21,158 nt of DNA from an uncultured Chlorobiales bacterium (GCA_937959145.1 CALGMC010000118.1:1-21158); one strand, 5' to 3'; positions 12,089-20,079 are shown, numbered from the stretch's first letter. The notes: generated from the letters alone by a model not told the origin. Program-made: numbers and translations.

Positions 12089-12949
12089 TTATTCGGCAGA
12101 CTCTTGCGAGGCAGACGGAGCATCGCCGCCGCCTTGTTGAGGTCTTGAACCCGGCTTGCGTCGGCGTCGGCGGTTATCTCCGCGTCCGTCTCCGCCACCA
12201 CGTCCGTCACGGCGTCCATCTCGGCGGTTATCTCCACGTCCGCCACGATTGCGCTGATTTTCTCTGCGGTCTTTAACCTTTTGACGCTCTTCCTCTTCAA
12301 TGGAATCGATACGTTGAACCAATAATTCGCCTTTGTATATCCAAACCTTAATGCCAACGGTGCCTGTGATAGTGAAAGCCGTGGACTGTGCATAGTCGAT
12401 ATTGGCGCGCAAGGTATGAAGCGGCACTTTACCTTCGCGGTATTGCTCCATACGAGCGATTTCCGCACCGCCCAAGCGACCAGAGACTTGCACGCGAATG
12501 CCTTCCGCACCTGCACGATTGGCTTGTTGCATCGCTTGTTTCATCGCACGGCGGAACGACACGCGACCCTCAAGCTGCGCGGCAATGTTGTCTGCAACAA
12601 GTTGCGCGTCAAGTTCGGGTTTCTTGATTTCAATCACGTCAATTTTTACTTCTTTCTGCGTGAGTTTGCCGAGCTCTTGACCAAGCGTGTTAATTTCTTC
12701 ACCGCTTTTTCCGACGACAGCACCCGGACGTGCCGCGTAGATGTAAAGTTTGATGTTTTTGGTTGTGCGCTCAATAACCACCTTTGAAACGCCTGCTTTT
12801 TGACGCTTTAAGCGCGTTGTTACGTATTCGCGAATCAAGCGGTCTTCTTTAATCTTTTCAGCAACGTTGCCGCCTGCGTCATACCAACGCGAATCCCAGT
12901 CTTTGATGATACCGAGTCTAAAGCCGTTTGGATTTACTTTCTGTCCCAT
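12089..12949 (-). CDS. rpsC: 30S ribosomal protein S3 with long Arg/Gly/Asp-rich tail
   Basis: Small-subunit head protein lining the mRNA entry channel, with helicase-related activity in E. coli. It starts MGQKVNPNGFRLGIIKDWDSRW. The KH domain is at ~38-105 with the loop GAVVGKSGEEI (76-86), and the C-terminal S3 domain at ~115-212 includes GRLGGAEIARMEQYREGKVPLHTLRANIDY. The usual length is about 210-235, but this protein has 286 residues. From ~217 it is a basic low-complexity tail with RGDNRR written twice, five Arg in a row and a Gly/Ser/Glu end. The tail DNA contains a 22-bp near-repeat (12167-12188 and 12221-12242, one mismatch). It lies 23 bp after rplV. Confidence 0.97.
   Translation of the reverse strand: MGQKVNPNGFRLGIIKDWDSRWYDAGGNVAEKIKEDRLIREYVTTRLKRQKAGVSKVVIERTTKNIKLYIYAARPGAVVGKSGEEINTLGQELGKLTQKEVKIDVIEIKKPELDAQLVADNIAAQLEGRVSFRRAMKQAMQQANRAGAEGIRVQVSGRLGGAEIARMEQYREGKVPLHTLRANIDYAQSTAFTITGTVGIKVWIYKGELLVQRIDSIEEEERQKVKDRRENQRNRGGRGDNRRDGRRDGRGGGDGRGDNRRRRRKPGSRPQQGGGDAPSASQESAE
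12167..12242 (-). repeat. Coding repeat within the rpsC tail
   Basis: A 22-bp sequence at 12167-12188 recurs at 12221-12242 with one mismatch, 54 bp (18 codons) apart in the same reading frame. It encodes RGDNRR both times. This suggests the tail grew by in-frame duplication. Confidence 0.85.
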
Positions 12950-12972
12950 TGAGTTAGTGCGTCAAAAAATTA

Positions 12973-13383
12973 TCAAGATTTGATTCGTTTTTCATCAACC
13001 ACAATCGTGAGGTGATTAGAGCGTTTTCTCATTCGGTAGGCTCTTCCCATCGGTGCGGGGAGCATCCGCTTGAGCGTTACGCCGCCATCGACGAAGGCTT
13101 CGGTAACAAATAAGCGTTCTTCGTTCACCTGTCTATCGCTGTGTTTTTGCATGTAATTAGATACAGCGGATTTCAATGTGCGCAGAACCGTTCTTGCGGC
13201 ATGCTTTGTCGAGTTTTGCAAGATGGCTTGTGCTTCGCCAACATTTTTGCCGCGCACGAGGTCTACAACGAGGCGCATTTTTCGTGGCGAAGTTGGTGTA
13301 TTGCGCTGAACGGCTTGCACTTTGGTGTCTTTGGCACGTTTTTCTTTTCTCGCCGTTGCCGCTTCTCTTTTTCTAACGCTCAT
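12973..13383 (-). CDS. rplV: 50S ribosomal protein L22
   Basis: Large-subunit protein with an extended loop lining the exit tunnel. The family core starts near residue 22 (VQAVQRNTPTSPRKMRLVVDLVRGKNVGEAQAIL). The tunnel loop and end are VDGGVTLKRMLPAPMGRAYRMRKRSNHLTIVVDEK. At 136 residues it carries ~20 extra charged N-terminal residues (MSVRKREAATARKEKRAKDT). No deletion is visible in the loop region linked to macrolide resistance in E. coli. It lies 15 bp after rpsS. Confidence 0.97.
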   Translation of the reverse strand: MSVRKREAATARKEKRAKDTKVQAVQRNTPTSPRKMRLVVDLVRGKNVGEAQAILQNSTKHAARTVLRTLKSAVSNYMQKHSDRQVNEERLFVTEAFVDGGVTLKRMLPAPMGRAYRMRKRSNHLTIVVDEKRIKS

Positions 13384-13398
13384 GATGATTTTCCTCCG

Positions 13399-13692
13399 TT
13401 ACTTTTTGCCGGGTGCAGAAGCCCCTTTTTCTTTCGCTCCCGAATGTCCTCTAAAAGTGCGGGTTGGCGCAAATTCTCCGAACTTGTGCCCGACCATGTT
13501 TTCCGACACATACACAGGAATGTGCGTTTTGCCATTATGCACGGCAATCGTGTGTCCGACAAAGTCTGGCGTTATCATTGAAGCGCGCGACCATGTTTTG
13601 AGGACTTTTTTCTGTCCTTTTTCATTCATTTCCTTGATTCTGTCCAAGAGCCTATCTTGGACGAACGGACCTTTTTTAAGTGAGCGTGGCAT
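13399..13692 (-). CDS. rpsS: 30S ribosomal protein S19
   Basis: Head protein of the small subunit that pairs with S13 near the A and P sites. The 97 residues start MPRSLKKGPFVQDRLLDRIKEMNEKG and include TWSRASMITPDFVGHTIAVHNGKTHIPVYVSENMVGHKFGEFAPTRTFRGH, which is unmistakable. A short Gly/Ala/Lys tail ends the protein. It lies 25 bp after rplB. Confidence 0.98.
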   Translation of the reverse strand: MPRSLKKGPFVQDRLLDRIKEMNEKGQKKVLKTWSRASMITPDFVGHTIAVHNGKTHIPVYVSENMVGHKFGEFAPTRTFRGHSGAKEKGASAPGKK

Positions 13693-13717
13693 TGCTTAAA
13701 AGTGATTACCTTGTTGT

Positions 13718-14563
13718 TTAGTCTTGTTTCTTGGCTCTACGGTCTCTGACGATGAGTTTCGAGGACGATTTCTTTCCGCGTCTCGTCTTTAAGCCTTTGG
13801 CTTTTTGTCCCCACGGCGATTCAGGATGCTGACGTCCGCCACCCGATTTGGACTTTCCTGCGCCACCGCCCATTGGGTGGTCGACGGGGTTGCGTGCCAT
13901 ACCGCGCGTAATGGGGCGAATGCCGAGCCATCGCGAGCGACCTGCTTTTCCAAGCGAAATATTTTCGTGTTCTAAGTTTCCGACGACACCAATCGTGGCT
14001 TTGCACTCAATTCTCACTTTTCGAATTTCGCCCGACGGCATTTTCAACGTTGCATAATTTCCTTCTTTTGCCGCAAGCGTTGCGAATGCGCCGGCACTAC
14101 GCGCTAATTGCGCGCCTTTTCCTGCCTTCAGCTCGATGTTGTGAATTTCTGTGCCGACAGGAATAAACTTCAATCGTAGTGCATTACCGGTTTTAATGTC
14201 TGCGCCGTCGCCACATTCAATTTTATCGCCGACTTTTGTGCCATTCGGAGCAAGAATGTATCGCTTTTCGCCATCGTCATATTTGAGTAACGCGATGCGT
14301 GCCGAGCGGTTTGGGTCATATTCAATGGCTTCAACGGTGGCGTTCATTTCTTTGTCGCGCTTGAAGTCAATCAGGCGATAGAAGCGTTTTGCGCCGCCGC
14401 CCATGCCGCGTGAGGTTACTCGCCCGAGGTTGTTGCGTCCGCCTGTCTTTTTAAGCGGTACAATCAAACTTTTTTCAGGCTCTTTTTTCGTGATTTCTTC
14501 AAACGAAGGATACGATGCAAATCGCGTTCCCGGTGTTACTGGTCTTAATTTTCTAACCGCCAT
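13718..14563 (-). CDS. rplB: 50S ribosomal protein L2
   Basis: Core large-subunit protein needed for subunit joining and the peptidyl-transferase region. The 281 residues include the N-terminal GRNNLGRVTSRGMGGGAKRFYRLIDF, the OB-like domain, and the C-terminal SH3-like domain with RNPVDHPMGGGAGKSKSGGG. His in VDHP corresponds to the functionally important E. coli His229. The next conserved His is Met here, a state I associate with Bacteroidota-type L2, and the usual AMNPVDHP reads ARNPVDHP. The ribosome-binding region is a tandem 15-bp duplication with no Shine-Dalgarno sequence. It lies 53 bp after rplW. Confidence 0.98.
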   Translation of the reverse strand: MAVRKLRPVTPGTRFASYPSFEEITKKEPEKSLIVPLKKTGGRNNLGRVTSRGMGGGAKRFYRLIDFKRDKEMNATVEAIEYDPNRSARIALLKYDDGEKRYILAPNGTKVGDKIECGDGADIKTGNALRLKFIPVGTEIHNIELKAGKGAQLARSAGAFATLAAKEGNYATLKMPSGEIRKVRIECKATIGVVGNLEHENISLGKAGRSRWLGIRPITRGMARNPVDHPMGGGAGKSKSGGGRQHPESPWGQKAKGLKTRRGKKSSSKLIVRDRRAKKQD

Positions 14564-14564
14564 G

Positions 14565-14594
14565 ATTCGTCGTGATTGAATTCGTCGTAATTGA
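14565..14594 (-). repeat. Tandem 15-bp duplication immediately upstream of rplB
   Basis: On the plus strand ATTCGTCGTGATTGA (14565-14579) is followed directly by ATTCGTCGTAATTGA (14580-14594), with one mismatch. It ends one base before the rplB ATG, so the whole ribosome-binding region is made of the repeat. Confidence 0.92.
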
Positions 14595-14616
14595 CCTTGC
14601 GAGGTCTGTTATGCCT

Positions 14617-14931
14617 TTAATCTTTTTTTTCAGATGCGCCTGTATTGGCGTAGTAATCGATTTTGTTGTCTTTGGCGAGCGTAACAAATGCGCGCTTTGT
14701 ATCGGAGTGCTTTCCGTAGCGAACACCTTTGCGCGTCATTTGTGCTTTTGCTTTTCCCTTCTTGCTCATTGTGCGCACGGAAACCACCTGAACGCCAAAC
14801 TTGGATTCTACGGCTTTTTTCACTTCTTCTTTTGTGGCACCGTCTTGAATCTCAAACGCATATTGATTTTTCTCTTCTTGAAGTTTCAAGATTTTTTCGG
14901 TGAGAAGCGGTCTTACTAATACGTTGGTCAT
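14617..14931 (-). CDS. rplW: 50S ribosomal protein L23
   Basis: Tunnel-exit protein and main docking site for trigger factor and SRP. The 104-residue protein starts MTNVLVRPLLTEKILKLQEEKNQYAFEIQD and has KKAVESKFGVQVVSVRTMSKKGKAKAQMTRKGVRYGKHSDTKRAFVTLAKDNKID. That is the normal beta-alpha-beta fold and loop. It lies 12 bp after rplD in the S10 operon. Confidence 0.97.
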   Translation of the reverse strand: MTNVLVRPLLTEKILKLQEEKNQYAFEIQDGATKEEVKKAVESKFGVQVVSVRTMSKKGKAKAQMTRKGVRYGKHSDTKRAFVTLAKDNKIDYYANTGASEKKD

Positions 14932-14943
14932 ATTTTATCTCCG

Positions 14944-15570
14944 TTACAAAAGAGTTTCTTCAAGGGCTTTGACCGCGCTCTTTTGGAGCAACAGCACTTT
15001 ATTATCCAAAATGTCGTAGGTTGATGCTTTGTTGGCTTCCAAGACATTCAGCGTCGGAATATTTCGTCCCGATTTGTAGAGCACATCGTTTTTGCCCGCC
15101 GTAAGGAAAAGCGTTTTCTTTCCCGCAATGCCGAGATTTTTGAGCGTGCTTGCGATTTCTTTCGTCTTGATAACTTCGGGCGTGAAGTCTTCGACAACGA
15201 CAATCGCATTTGCTTTTGCTTTATATGCTAATGCCGACTTACGTGCAAGCGTTTTAACTTTCTTGTTAATGCCAACAACATAGTCATGTGGTTGTGGTCC
15301 AAAAATTGCGCCGCCGCCGGGCATCAACGGAGAGCGTTGCGTTCCGCGACGTGCGCCGCCTGTACCTTTTTGACGATAGGGCTTCTTGCCACCACCACGA
15401 ACTTCGGAGCGCGACTTTACCTTGTGCGTGCCTTGATGTTGATTGGCGCGAATTGAGCGGACATCGAGATAAATTGCGTGGTCGCTCGGTTGAATCTCGA
15501 AAATTTCGGGGTTGAGCGCAATCATTTCGCCGCTGTCCGTTCCGTCCTTTTTCAAAACTTTGAGTTCCAT
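14944..15570 (-). CDS. rplD: 50S ribosomal protein L4
   Basis: Large-subunit protein whose loop lines the exit tunnel; in E. coli it also represses the S10 operon. The 208 residues include the loop KVKSRSEVRGGGKKPYRQKGTGGARRGTQRSPLMPGGGAIFGPQPHDY (51-98), which is highly conserved. The C-terminal domain carries VVEDFTPEVIKTKEIASTLKNLG and KSGRNIPTLNVLEANKASTYDIL. Length is normal. It lies 35 bp after rplC. Whether it regulates this operon cannot be judged, since the rpsJ leader is short. Confidence 0.98.
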   Translation of the reverse strand: MELKVLKKDGTDSGEMIALNPEIFEIQPSDHAIYLDVRSIRANQHQGTHKVKSRSEVRGGGKKPYRQKGTGGARRGTQRSPLMPGGGAIFGPQPHDYVVGINKKVKTLARKSALAYKAKANAIVVVEDFTPEVIKTKEIASTLKNLGIAGKKTLFLTAGKNDVLYKSGRNIPTLNVLEANKASTYDILDNKVLLLQKSAVKALEETLL

Positions 15571-15605
15571 TCTTATTGCTGCGTTTAATCGTTACGGCTT
15601 GATGA

Positions 15606-16238
15606 TTATGGTTTCTTTGCTGTCGTGATTTGAAGGTAGGCGTTTTTCGGTCCTGGAACCGCGCCGCGCACAACAATCAAGTTGGAGTCGGCAATTACTT
15701 TCACAACAACCAAGTTGCGAACGGTAACGCGTTCGCCGCCCATTCTGCCGCCCATTTTCAGCCCTTTGAAAGAGCGCGACGGATGCGACGAGCCCCCCAT
15801 TGAACCGGGCGCACGCTCACGGTCAGATTGCCCGTGCGTTCTGAACCCCCCACCAAAGTGATGACGCTTGACAACGCCCGCAAATCCTTTACCCTTTGAA
15901 GTGCCGACAATGTCTACCTTTTCACCTTCTTTGAACACGTCGGCTTTAACGACGTCGCCAGAATTCAATTCCAACCCAACGACTTCTTTGCGAAACTCGA
16001 CTACTTCGTAAGCAGGTTTCACATTTGCTTTTTTGAAGTGTCCGATTTGAGGCTTCGGGGTGCGGTCTTCGCGCTTTTCGTTGAACGCAAATTGGTAGGC
16101 GTTATACCCTTCTTTATCGACTGTTTTTACTTGCGAGATGAAGCATGGACCTGCTTCAATCACCGTACACGGAACGACTTTGCCTTTTGCATCATAGATG
16201 CTCGTCATTCCGACCTTTTTTCCTAAAATTGCACTCAT
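15606..16238 (-). CDS. rplC: 50S ribosomal protein L3
   Basis: Large-subunit protein reaching the peptidyl-transferase centre and needed early in assembly. The 210 residues begin MSAILGKKVGMTSIYDAKGKVVPCTVIEAGPC. They include SKGKGFAGVVKRHHFGGG...THGQSDRERAPGSMGGSSHPSRSFKGLKMGGRMGGERVTVRNL and the end VRGAVPGPKNAYLQI. Length matches the family (about 205-210). It follows rpsJ after 65 bp, the second gene of the S10 operon. Confidence 0.98.
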   Translation of the reverse strand: MSAILGKKVGMTSIYDAKGKVVPCTVIEAGPCFISQVKTVDKEGYNAYQFAFNEKREDRTPKPQIGHFKKANVKPAYEVVEFRKEVVGLELNSGDVVKADVFKEGEKVDIVGTSKGKGFAGVVKRHHFGGGFRTHGQSDRERAPGSMGGSSHPSRSFKGLKMGGRMGGERVTVRNLVVVKVIADSNLIVVRGAVPGPKNAYLQITTAKKP

Positions 16239-16303
16239 GTGTGTTCGATTTTGTAACCCACCGTTCAGAAACAGCGGTTAATGAATCTGTTATTTGTAAT
16301 GAC

Positions 16304-16615
16304 TTAGCTCTTAATTTCGACATCGACGCCGCTGGGCAACTCGATTTTCATCAGCAAATCGATTGTTTTGCCACTTGGGTTGATGATTTCAATCAAACGT
16401 TTGTGTGAAGCAATCATAAATTGCTCACGTGATTTCTTGTCAACATGGGGAGAGCGATTGACCGTATAAACTTGTGATTCCGTTGGAAGCGGAATCGGAC
16501 CTGAAATGATTGCGTCCGTTTGTTTGACGACATCGATAATTTTTTCCGCCCACTTATCGACCAAACTGTGGTCATATGATTTGAGCTTAATACGGATTTT
16601 CTGTTGCGCTGCCAC
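16304..16615 (-). CDS. rpsJ: 30S ribosomal protein S10
   Basis: Small-subunit head protein and NusB partner in antitermination. The 103-residue sequence begins MAAQQKIRIKLKSYDHSLVDKW and continues through PIPLPTESQVYTVNRSPHVDKKSREQF to LPSGVDVEIKS, very close to Chlorobium S10 as recalled. The start codon is GTG (16613-16615); no ATG lies near the conserved start. Upstream lie the tuf terminator and a tandem 12-bp repeat. It is the first gene of the S10 operon. Confidence 0.97.
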   Translation of the reverse strand: MAAQQKIRIKLKSYDHSLVDKWAEKIIDVVKQTDAIISGPIPLPTESQVYTVNRSPHVDKKSREQFMIASHKRLIEIINPSGKTIDLLMKIELPSGVDVEIKS

Positions 16616-16625
16616 GTCTTTTTCT

Positions 16626-16651
16626 GTGTCTAATTTTCAGTGTCTAATTTT
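16626..16651 (-). repeat. Tandem 12-bp repeat in the rpsJ leader
   Basis: On the plus strand GTGTCTAATTTT occurs at 16626-16637 and again, identical, at 16640-16651, separated by CA (14-bp period). It lies between the tuf terminator and the rpsJ GTG, starting 10 bp before the start codon, and so fills most of the S10 leader. Confidence 0.93.
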
Positions 16652-16654
16652 GGA

Positions 16655-16689
16655 TAAAAAAGGAGCGTCTGCCGAAATAAACGCCCCTT
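16655..16689 (-). terminator. Rho-independent terminator after tuf (str/S10 boundary)
   Basis: On the minus strand AAGGGGCGT (16681-16689) pairs with ACGCTCCTT (16660-16668): nine pairs including one G-U, with a 12-nt loop. A six-T run follows (16656-16661, partly in the stem). The G-U is an A-C mismatch on the plus strand, which shows the hairpin is meant for the minus-strand RNA. It starts 20 bp past the tuf stop. Confidence 0.85.
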
Positions 16690-16709
16690 ATTCCTATTCT
16701 AATCGTTAC

Positions 16710-17891
16710 TTACGCAATGATTTCAGATACTGCACCTGCGCCGATGGTTCTACCACCTTCGCGAATCGCGAAGTTCAAACCTTTATCCATTGCAACAGGC
16801 GTAATCAATTCTACTTCGACGGTTACGTTATCACCAGGCATAACCATATCTACACCCGCAGGCAGCGTAATGACACCCGTCACGTCAGTGGTTCTGAAAT
16901 AGAATTGCGGACGATAGCCTGAGAAGAACGAAGTGTGGCGACCACCTTCTTCTTTCTTCAACACATAAATTTGCGCTTTGAACTTTGTGTGCGGCGTGAT
17001 GCTACCCGGTTTTGCGATAACCATACCACGCTCAACTTCGCTCTTTTCAATACCGCGAAGAAGCAATCCTGCGTTGTCGCCGGCTTGACCTTCATCAAGG
17101 TTCTTGCGGAACATTTCGATACCAGTTACGACTGATTTCTTTGTCGGACCGAAGCCAACGAGTTCAACTTCTTCGTTCAGTTTGATTTTTCCGCGCTCGA
17201 TGCGTCCTGTGGCGACTGTTCCACGACCTTGAATCGTGAAGACGTCTTCGACGGGCATCAAGAACGGTTTATCAACATCGCGCACGGGCGTCGGAATGTA
17301 GCGATCGACTTCTTCCATTAACTTAACAACGGAATCAACCCATTGCTTTTCTCCGTTGAGTGCGCCAAGCGCAGAGCCGCGCACAATCGGGATTTCATCG
17401 CCTGGGAATTTGTAGCTCGTCAGCAACTCGCGAAGTTCCATCTCGACGAGTTCCACAAGTTCTGGGTCGGCAATGTCAATTTTGTTCAAGAAAACAACAA
17501 TTGACGGCACATTGACTTGACGAGCAAGCAAGATGTGTTCGCGTGTTTGCGGCATTGGTCCGTCGGTTGCGGCGACAACGAGAATCGCACCGTCCATTTG
17601 GGCGGCACCAGTGATCATATTTTTGATATAGTCGGCGTGTCCAGGACAGTCGATGTGCGCATAGTGACGCTTATCGGTTTCATATTCAACGTGAGACGTT
17701 GAAATTGTGATGCCGCGTGCTTTTTCTTCGGGTGCTTTGTCGATTTGGTCGTAAGCCAATGCTTGCGCCATGCCGCGCTCAGAGAGCGTTTTGGTGATTG
17801 CCGCCGTGAGCGTAGTTTTACCATGGTCGACGTGTCCAATCGTGCCGATGTTCACGTGCGGTTTGTCTCTCTTGAAATTCTCTTTAGCCAT
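16710..17891 (-). CDS. tuf: Translation elongation factor Tu
   Basis: GTPase that delivers aminoacyl-tRNA to the ribosome. The 393 residues carry G1 GHVDHGKT (19-26), the effector GITISTSHVEY (60-70), G3 DCPGH (81-85), G4 NKID (136-139) and G5 SAL (173-175). Domains 2 and 3 follow, with GRGTVATGRIERG and GGRHTSFFSGYRPQFYFRTTDVTG. Length and sequence are like Chlorobium-type EF-Tu. GGAGGA lies about 9 nt before the ATG, one of the best ribosome-binding sites in the window. It is 67 bp after fusA and is followed by a terminator. Confidence 0.99.
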   Translation of the reverse strand: MAKENFKRDKPHVNIGTIGHVDHGKTTLTAAITKTLSERGMAQALAYDQIDKAPEEKARGITISTSHVEYETDKRHYAHIDCPGHADYIKNMITGAAQMDGAILVVAATDGPMPQTREHILLARQVNVPSIVVFLNKIDIADPELVELVEMELRELLTSYKFPGDEIPIVRGSALGALNGEKQWVDSVVKLMEEVDRYIPTPVRDVDKPFLMPVEDVFTIQGRGTVATGRIERGKIKLNEEVELVGFGPTKKSVVTGIEMFRKNLDEGQAGDNAGLLLRGIEKSEVERGMVIAKPGSITPHTKFKAQIYVLKKEEGGRHTSFFSGYRPQFYFRTTDVTGVITLPAGVDMVMPGDNVTVEVELITPVAMDKGLNFAIREGGRTIGAGAVSEIIA

Positions 17892-17958
17892 TGTTGGATT
17901 CCTCCAAAGTTAGCAGTTGCAAGTGGTTGTATTTAAACTCAAATTTTCTTTCAGCGAC

Positions 17959-20079
17959 TTATGCTTCAGCGGTTGCTTTTGTGCCGCTCTTCTCGATGAT
18001 TTCTTCGGCGACCGCTTTTGGTGCTTCTTCATATGCGAAGAACTCCATCGTGTAGTTTGCGCGTCCTTGCGACATCGAGCGCAAGTCGGTTGAATAACCA
18101 AACATATTTGCAAGCGGCACTTTTGCAGTAATGACTTGCTCGCCGTGTCGCGCTTCCATGCCTTCAATTCGTCCGCGACGGCTGGAAAGGTCGCCCATTA
18201 CAGAACCCATGTAGTCTTCGGGCGTTGTTACTTCAACTGCCATAATTGGTTCGAGAAGTACAGGGTTTGCGCGACGGGCACCTTCTTTAAAACCGATTGA
18301 GCCTGCAATTTTGAATGCCATTTCCGATGAGTCGACCTCGTGATATTTTCCGTCAAACAAGGTTACCTTTATGTCTTGCATTGGATAGCCCGCTAACACC
18401 CCGTTTTTCAACGCTTCCTCGATACCATCTTGAACTGCTGGAATGTATTCTTTCGGAATAGCCCCACCTTTGATTTCGTTGACGAACTCGAATCCTTTTC
18501 CTTTTTCCGATGGCTCTACATAAAGATTTACCAATCCAAACTGACCTTTACCACCCGATTGACGCACAAATTTTCCTTCGGCTTCAACACGCTTGCGAAT
18601 GGTTTCTTTGTAAGCCACTTGCGGCTTGCCAATGTTTGCCTCAACCTTGAACTCGCGTTTCATTCTATCAACGATGATTTCAAGGTGCAATTCACCCATG
18701 CCTGAAATGATCGTTTGGTTGGTTTCTTCATCGGTTTTAACGCGGAAGGTTGGGTCTTCTTCTGCAAGTTTTTGGAGCGCGATGCTCATTTTTTCAGAGT
18801 CGGCTTTTGTTTTCGGCTCAATCGCGATTTGAATAACTGGTTCAGGGAACACAATTTTTTCAAGCACAATTAATTTTCCGTCTTCGCAGAGCGTATCACC
18901 CGTGCGCGTATCTTTCAATCCAACGATACCGACGATTTCTCCCGCCAACCCTTCTTCTAAATCTTCTCTATGATTGGCGTGCATTTGGAGCACACGACCA
19001 ACACGTTCTTTTTTGCCATTTGTGGCATTGATGACGTAGCTGCCAGAATTGACTTTTCCTGAGTAAACGCGCACATATGTTAAGCGACCAACAAAGGGGT
19101 CTGTCGCAATCTTGAATGCAAGCCCTGAGAAAGGCTCATCATCAGAAACTTTGCGCACCAACTCGTTGCCTGTTTTGGGGTCTGTGCCTTTCACTTCTCC
19201 GATGTCGATAGGCGAGGGCAGATAATCAACAACTGCGTCCAACATAAATTGAACGCCTTTGTTCTTGAACGATGAGCCACAGAGCATCGGAACAAGAATC
19301 AATTTCAAGCAGGCTTCTCGGAGTGCGGCTCTAACTTCTTCTTCGGTCGGCTCTTCGCCACCAAGATATTTTTCCAAAAGCGTATCATTCACTTCCGACA
19401 CCGATTCAATCAAATTCGTGCGCCAATGTTTGACGATTTCCGCCATATCGGCAGGAATTTCAATTTCGTGGTAGGCTGTGCCGTCTTCCGCGTCATAAAT
19501 TACGCCCTTCATACGAATCAGGTCAACGAAGCCTTTGAACATATCGCCTTCACCGATAGGCAGTTGAATCGGAACAGCACGCGACTTAAGGCGGTCTTGA
19601 ATCATCTTTACTACATTCAAGAAATTCGCACCGATTCTATCCATCTTGTTCACATATGCAATGCGCGGCACTTTATACTTGTTCATTTGACGCCAAACCG
19701 TCTCTGACTGCGGCTGAACACCTGCTACCGAGTCGAATAACGCAACCGCACCATCGAGCACACGCAAAGAACGCTCAACTTCAACGGTAAAGTCCACGTG
19801 TCCAGGCGTATCAATGATGTTGATTCGATGCTTTTTATCTTTGAAGTTGCCATACTTTGCTGTCCAAAAGCATGTTGTAGCGGCTGAGGTGATTGTAATT
19901 CCACGCTCTTTTTCTTGTTCCATCCAGTCCATCGTCGCCGCACCGTCGTGAACTTCACCCAATCGGTGAACGCGACCGGTGTAATAAAGAATACGCTCGG
20001 TTGTTGTGGTTTTTCCTGCATCGATGTGTGCGGAAATTCCAATATTTCTTACTCTGTCTAACGCAATCTGTCTGGGCAT
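17959..20079 (-). CDS. fusA: Translation elongation factor G
   Basis: GTPase that drives translocation and, with RRF, ribosome recycling. At 706 residues it is standard length. The P-loop AHIDAGKT is at 17-24, the effector ERGITITSAATT at 58-69, DTPGH at 90-94 and NKMD at 144-147. Domain IV contains FVRQSGGKGQFG and GFEFVNEIKGGAIPKEYIPAV. Domain V holds LLEPIMAVEVTTPEDYMGSVMGDLSSRRG. It is the str-operon copy, between rpsG (60 bp) and tuf (67 bp), so it is expected to be the main housekeeping EF-G. Confidence 0.99.
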   Translation of the reverse strand: MPRQIALDRVRNIGISAHIDAGKTTTTERILYYTGRVHRLGEVHDGAATMDWMEQEKERGITITSAATTCFWTAKYGNFKDKKHRINIIDTPGHVDFTVEVERSLRVLDGAVALFDSVAGVQPQSETVWRQMNKYKVPRIAYVNKMDRIGANFLNVVKMIQDRLKSRAVPIQLPIGEGDMFKGFVDLIRMKGVIYDAEDGTAYHEIEIPADMAEIVKHWRTNLIESVSEVNDTLLEKYLGGEEPTEEEVRAALREACLKLILVPMLCGSSFKNKGVQFMLDAVVDYLPSPIDIGEVKGTDPKTGNELVRKVSDDEPFSGLAFKIATDPFVGRLTYVRVYSGKVNSGSYVINATNGKKERVGRVLQMHANHREDLEEGLAGEIVGIVGLKDTRTGDTLCEDGKLIVLEKIVFPEPVIQIAIEPKTKADSEKMSIALQKLAEEDPTFRVKTDEETNQTIISGMGELHLEIIVDRMKREFKVEANIGKPQVAYKETIRKRVEAEGKFVRQSGGKGQFGLVNLYVEPSEKGKGFEFVNEIKGGAIPKEYIPAVQDGIEEALKNGVLAGYPMQDIKVTLFDGKYHEVDSSEMAFKIAGSIGFKEGARRANPVLLEPIMAVEVTTPEDYMGSVMGDLSSRRGRIEGMEARHGEQVITAKVPLANMFGYSTDLRSMSQGRANYTMEFFAYEEAPKAVAEEIIEKSGTKATAEA

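Noticed and set aside
12070..12516. 148-residue frame on the same strand as rpsC, overlapping its 3' half
   Set aside because: Alternative frame of the S3 gene; the S3 frame has full family conservation and this one none.
16262..16280. Weak inverted repeat in the rpsJ-rplC spacer
   Set aside because: Stem is only 3-4 pairs with bulges and has no T-tract.
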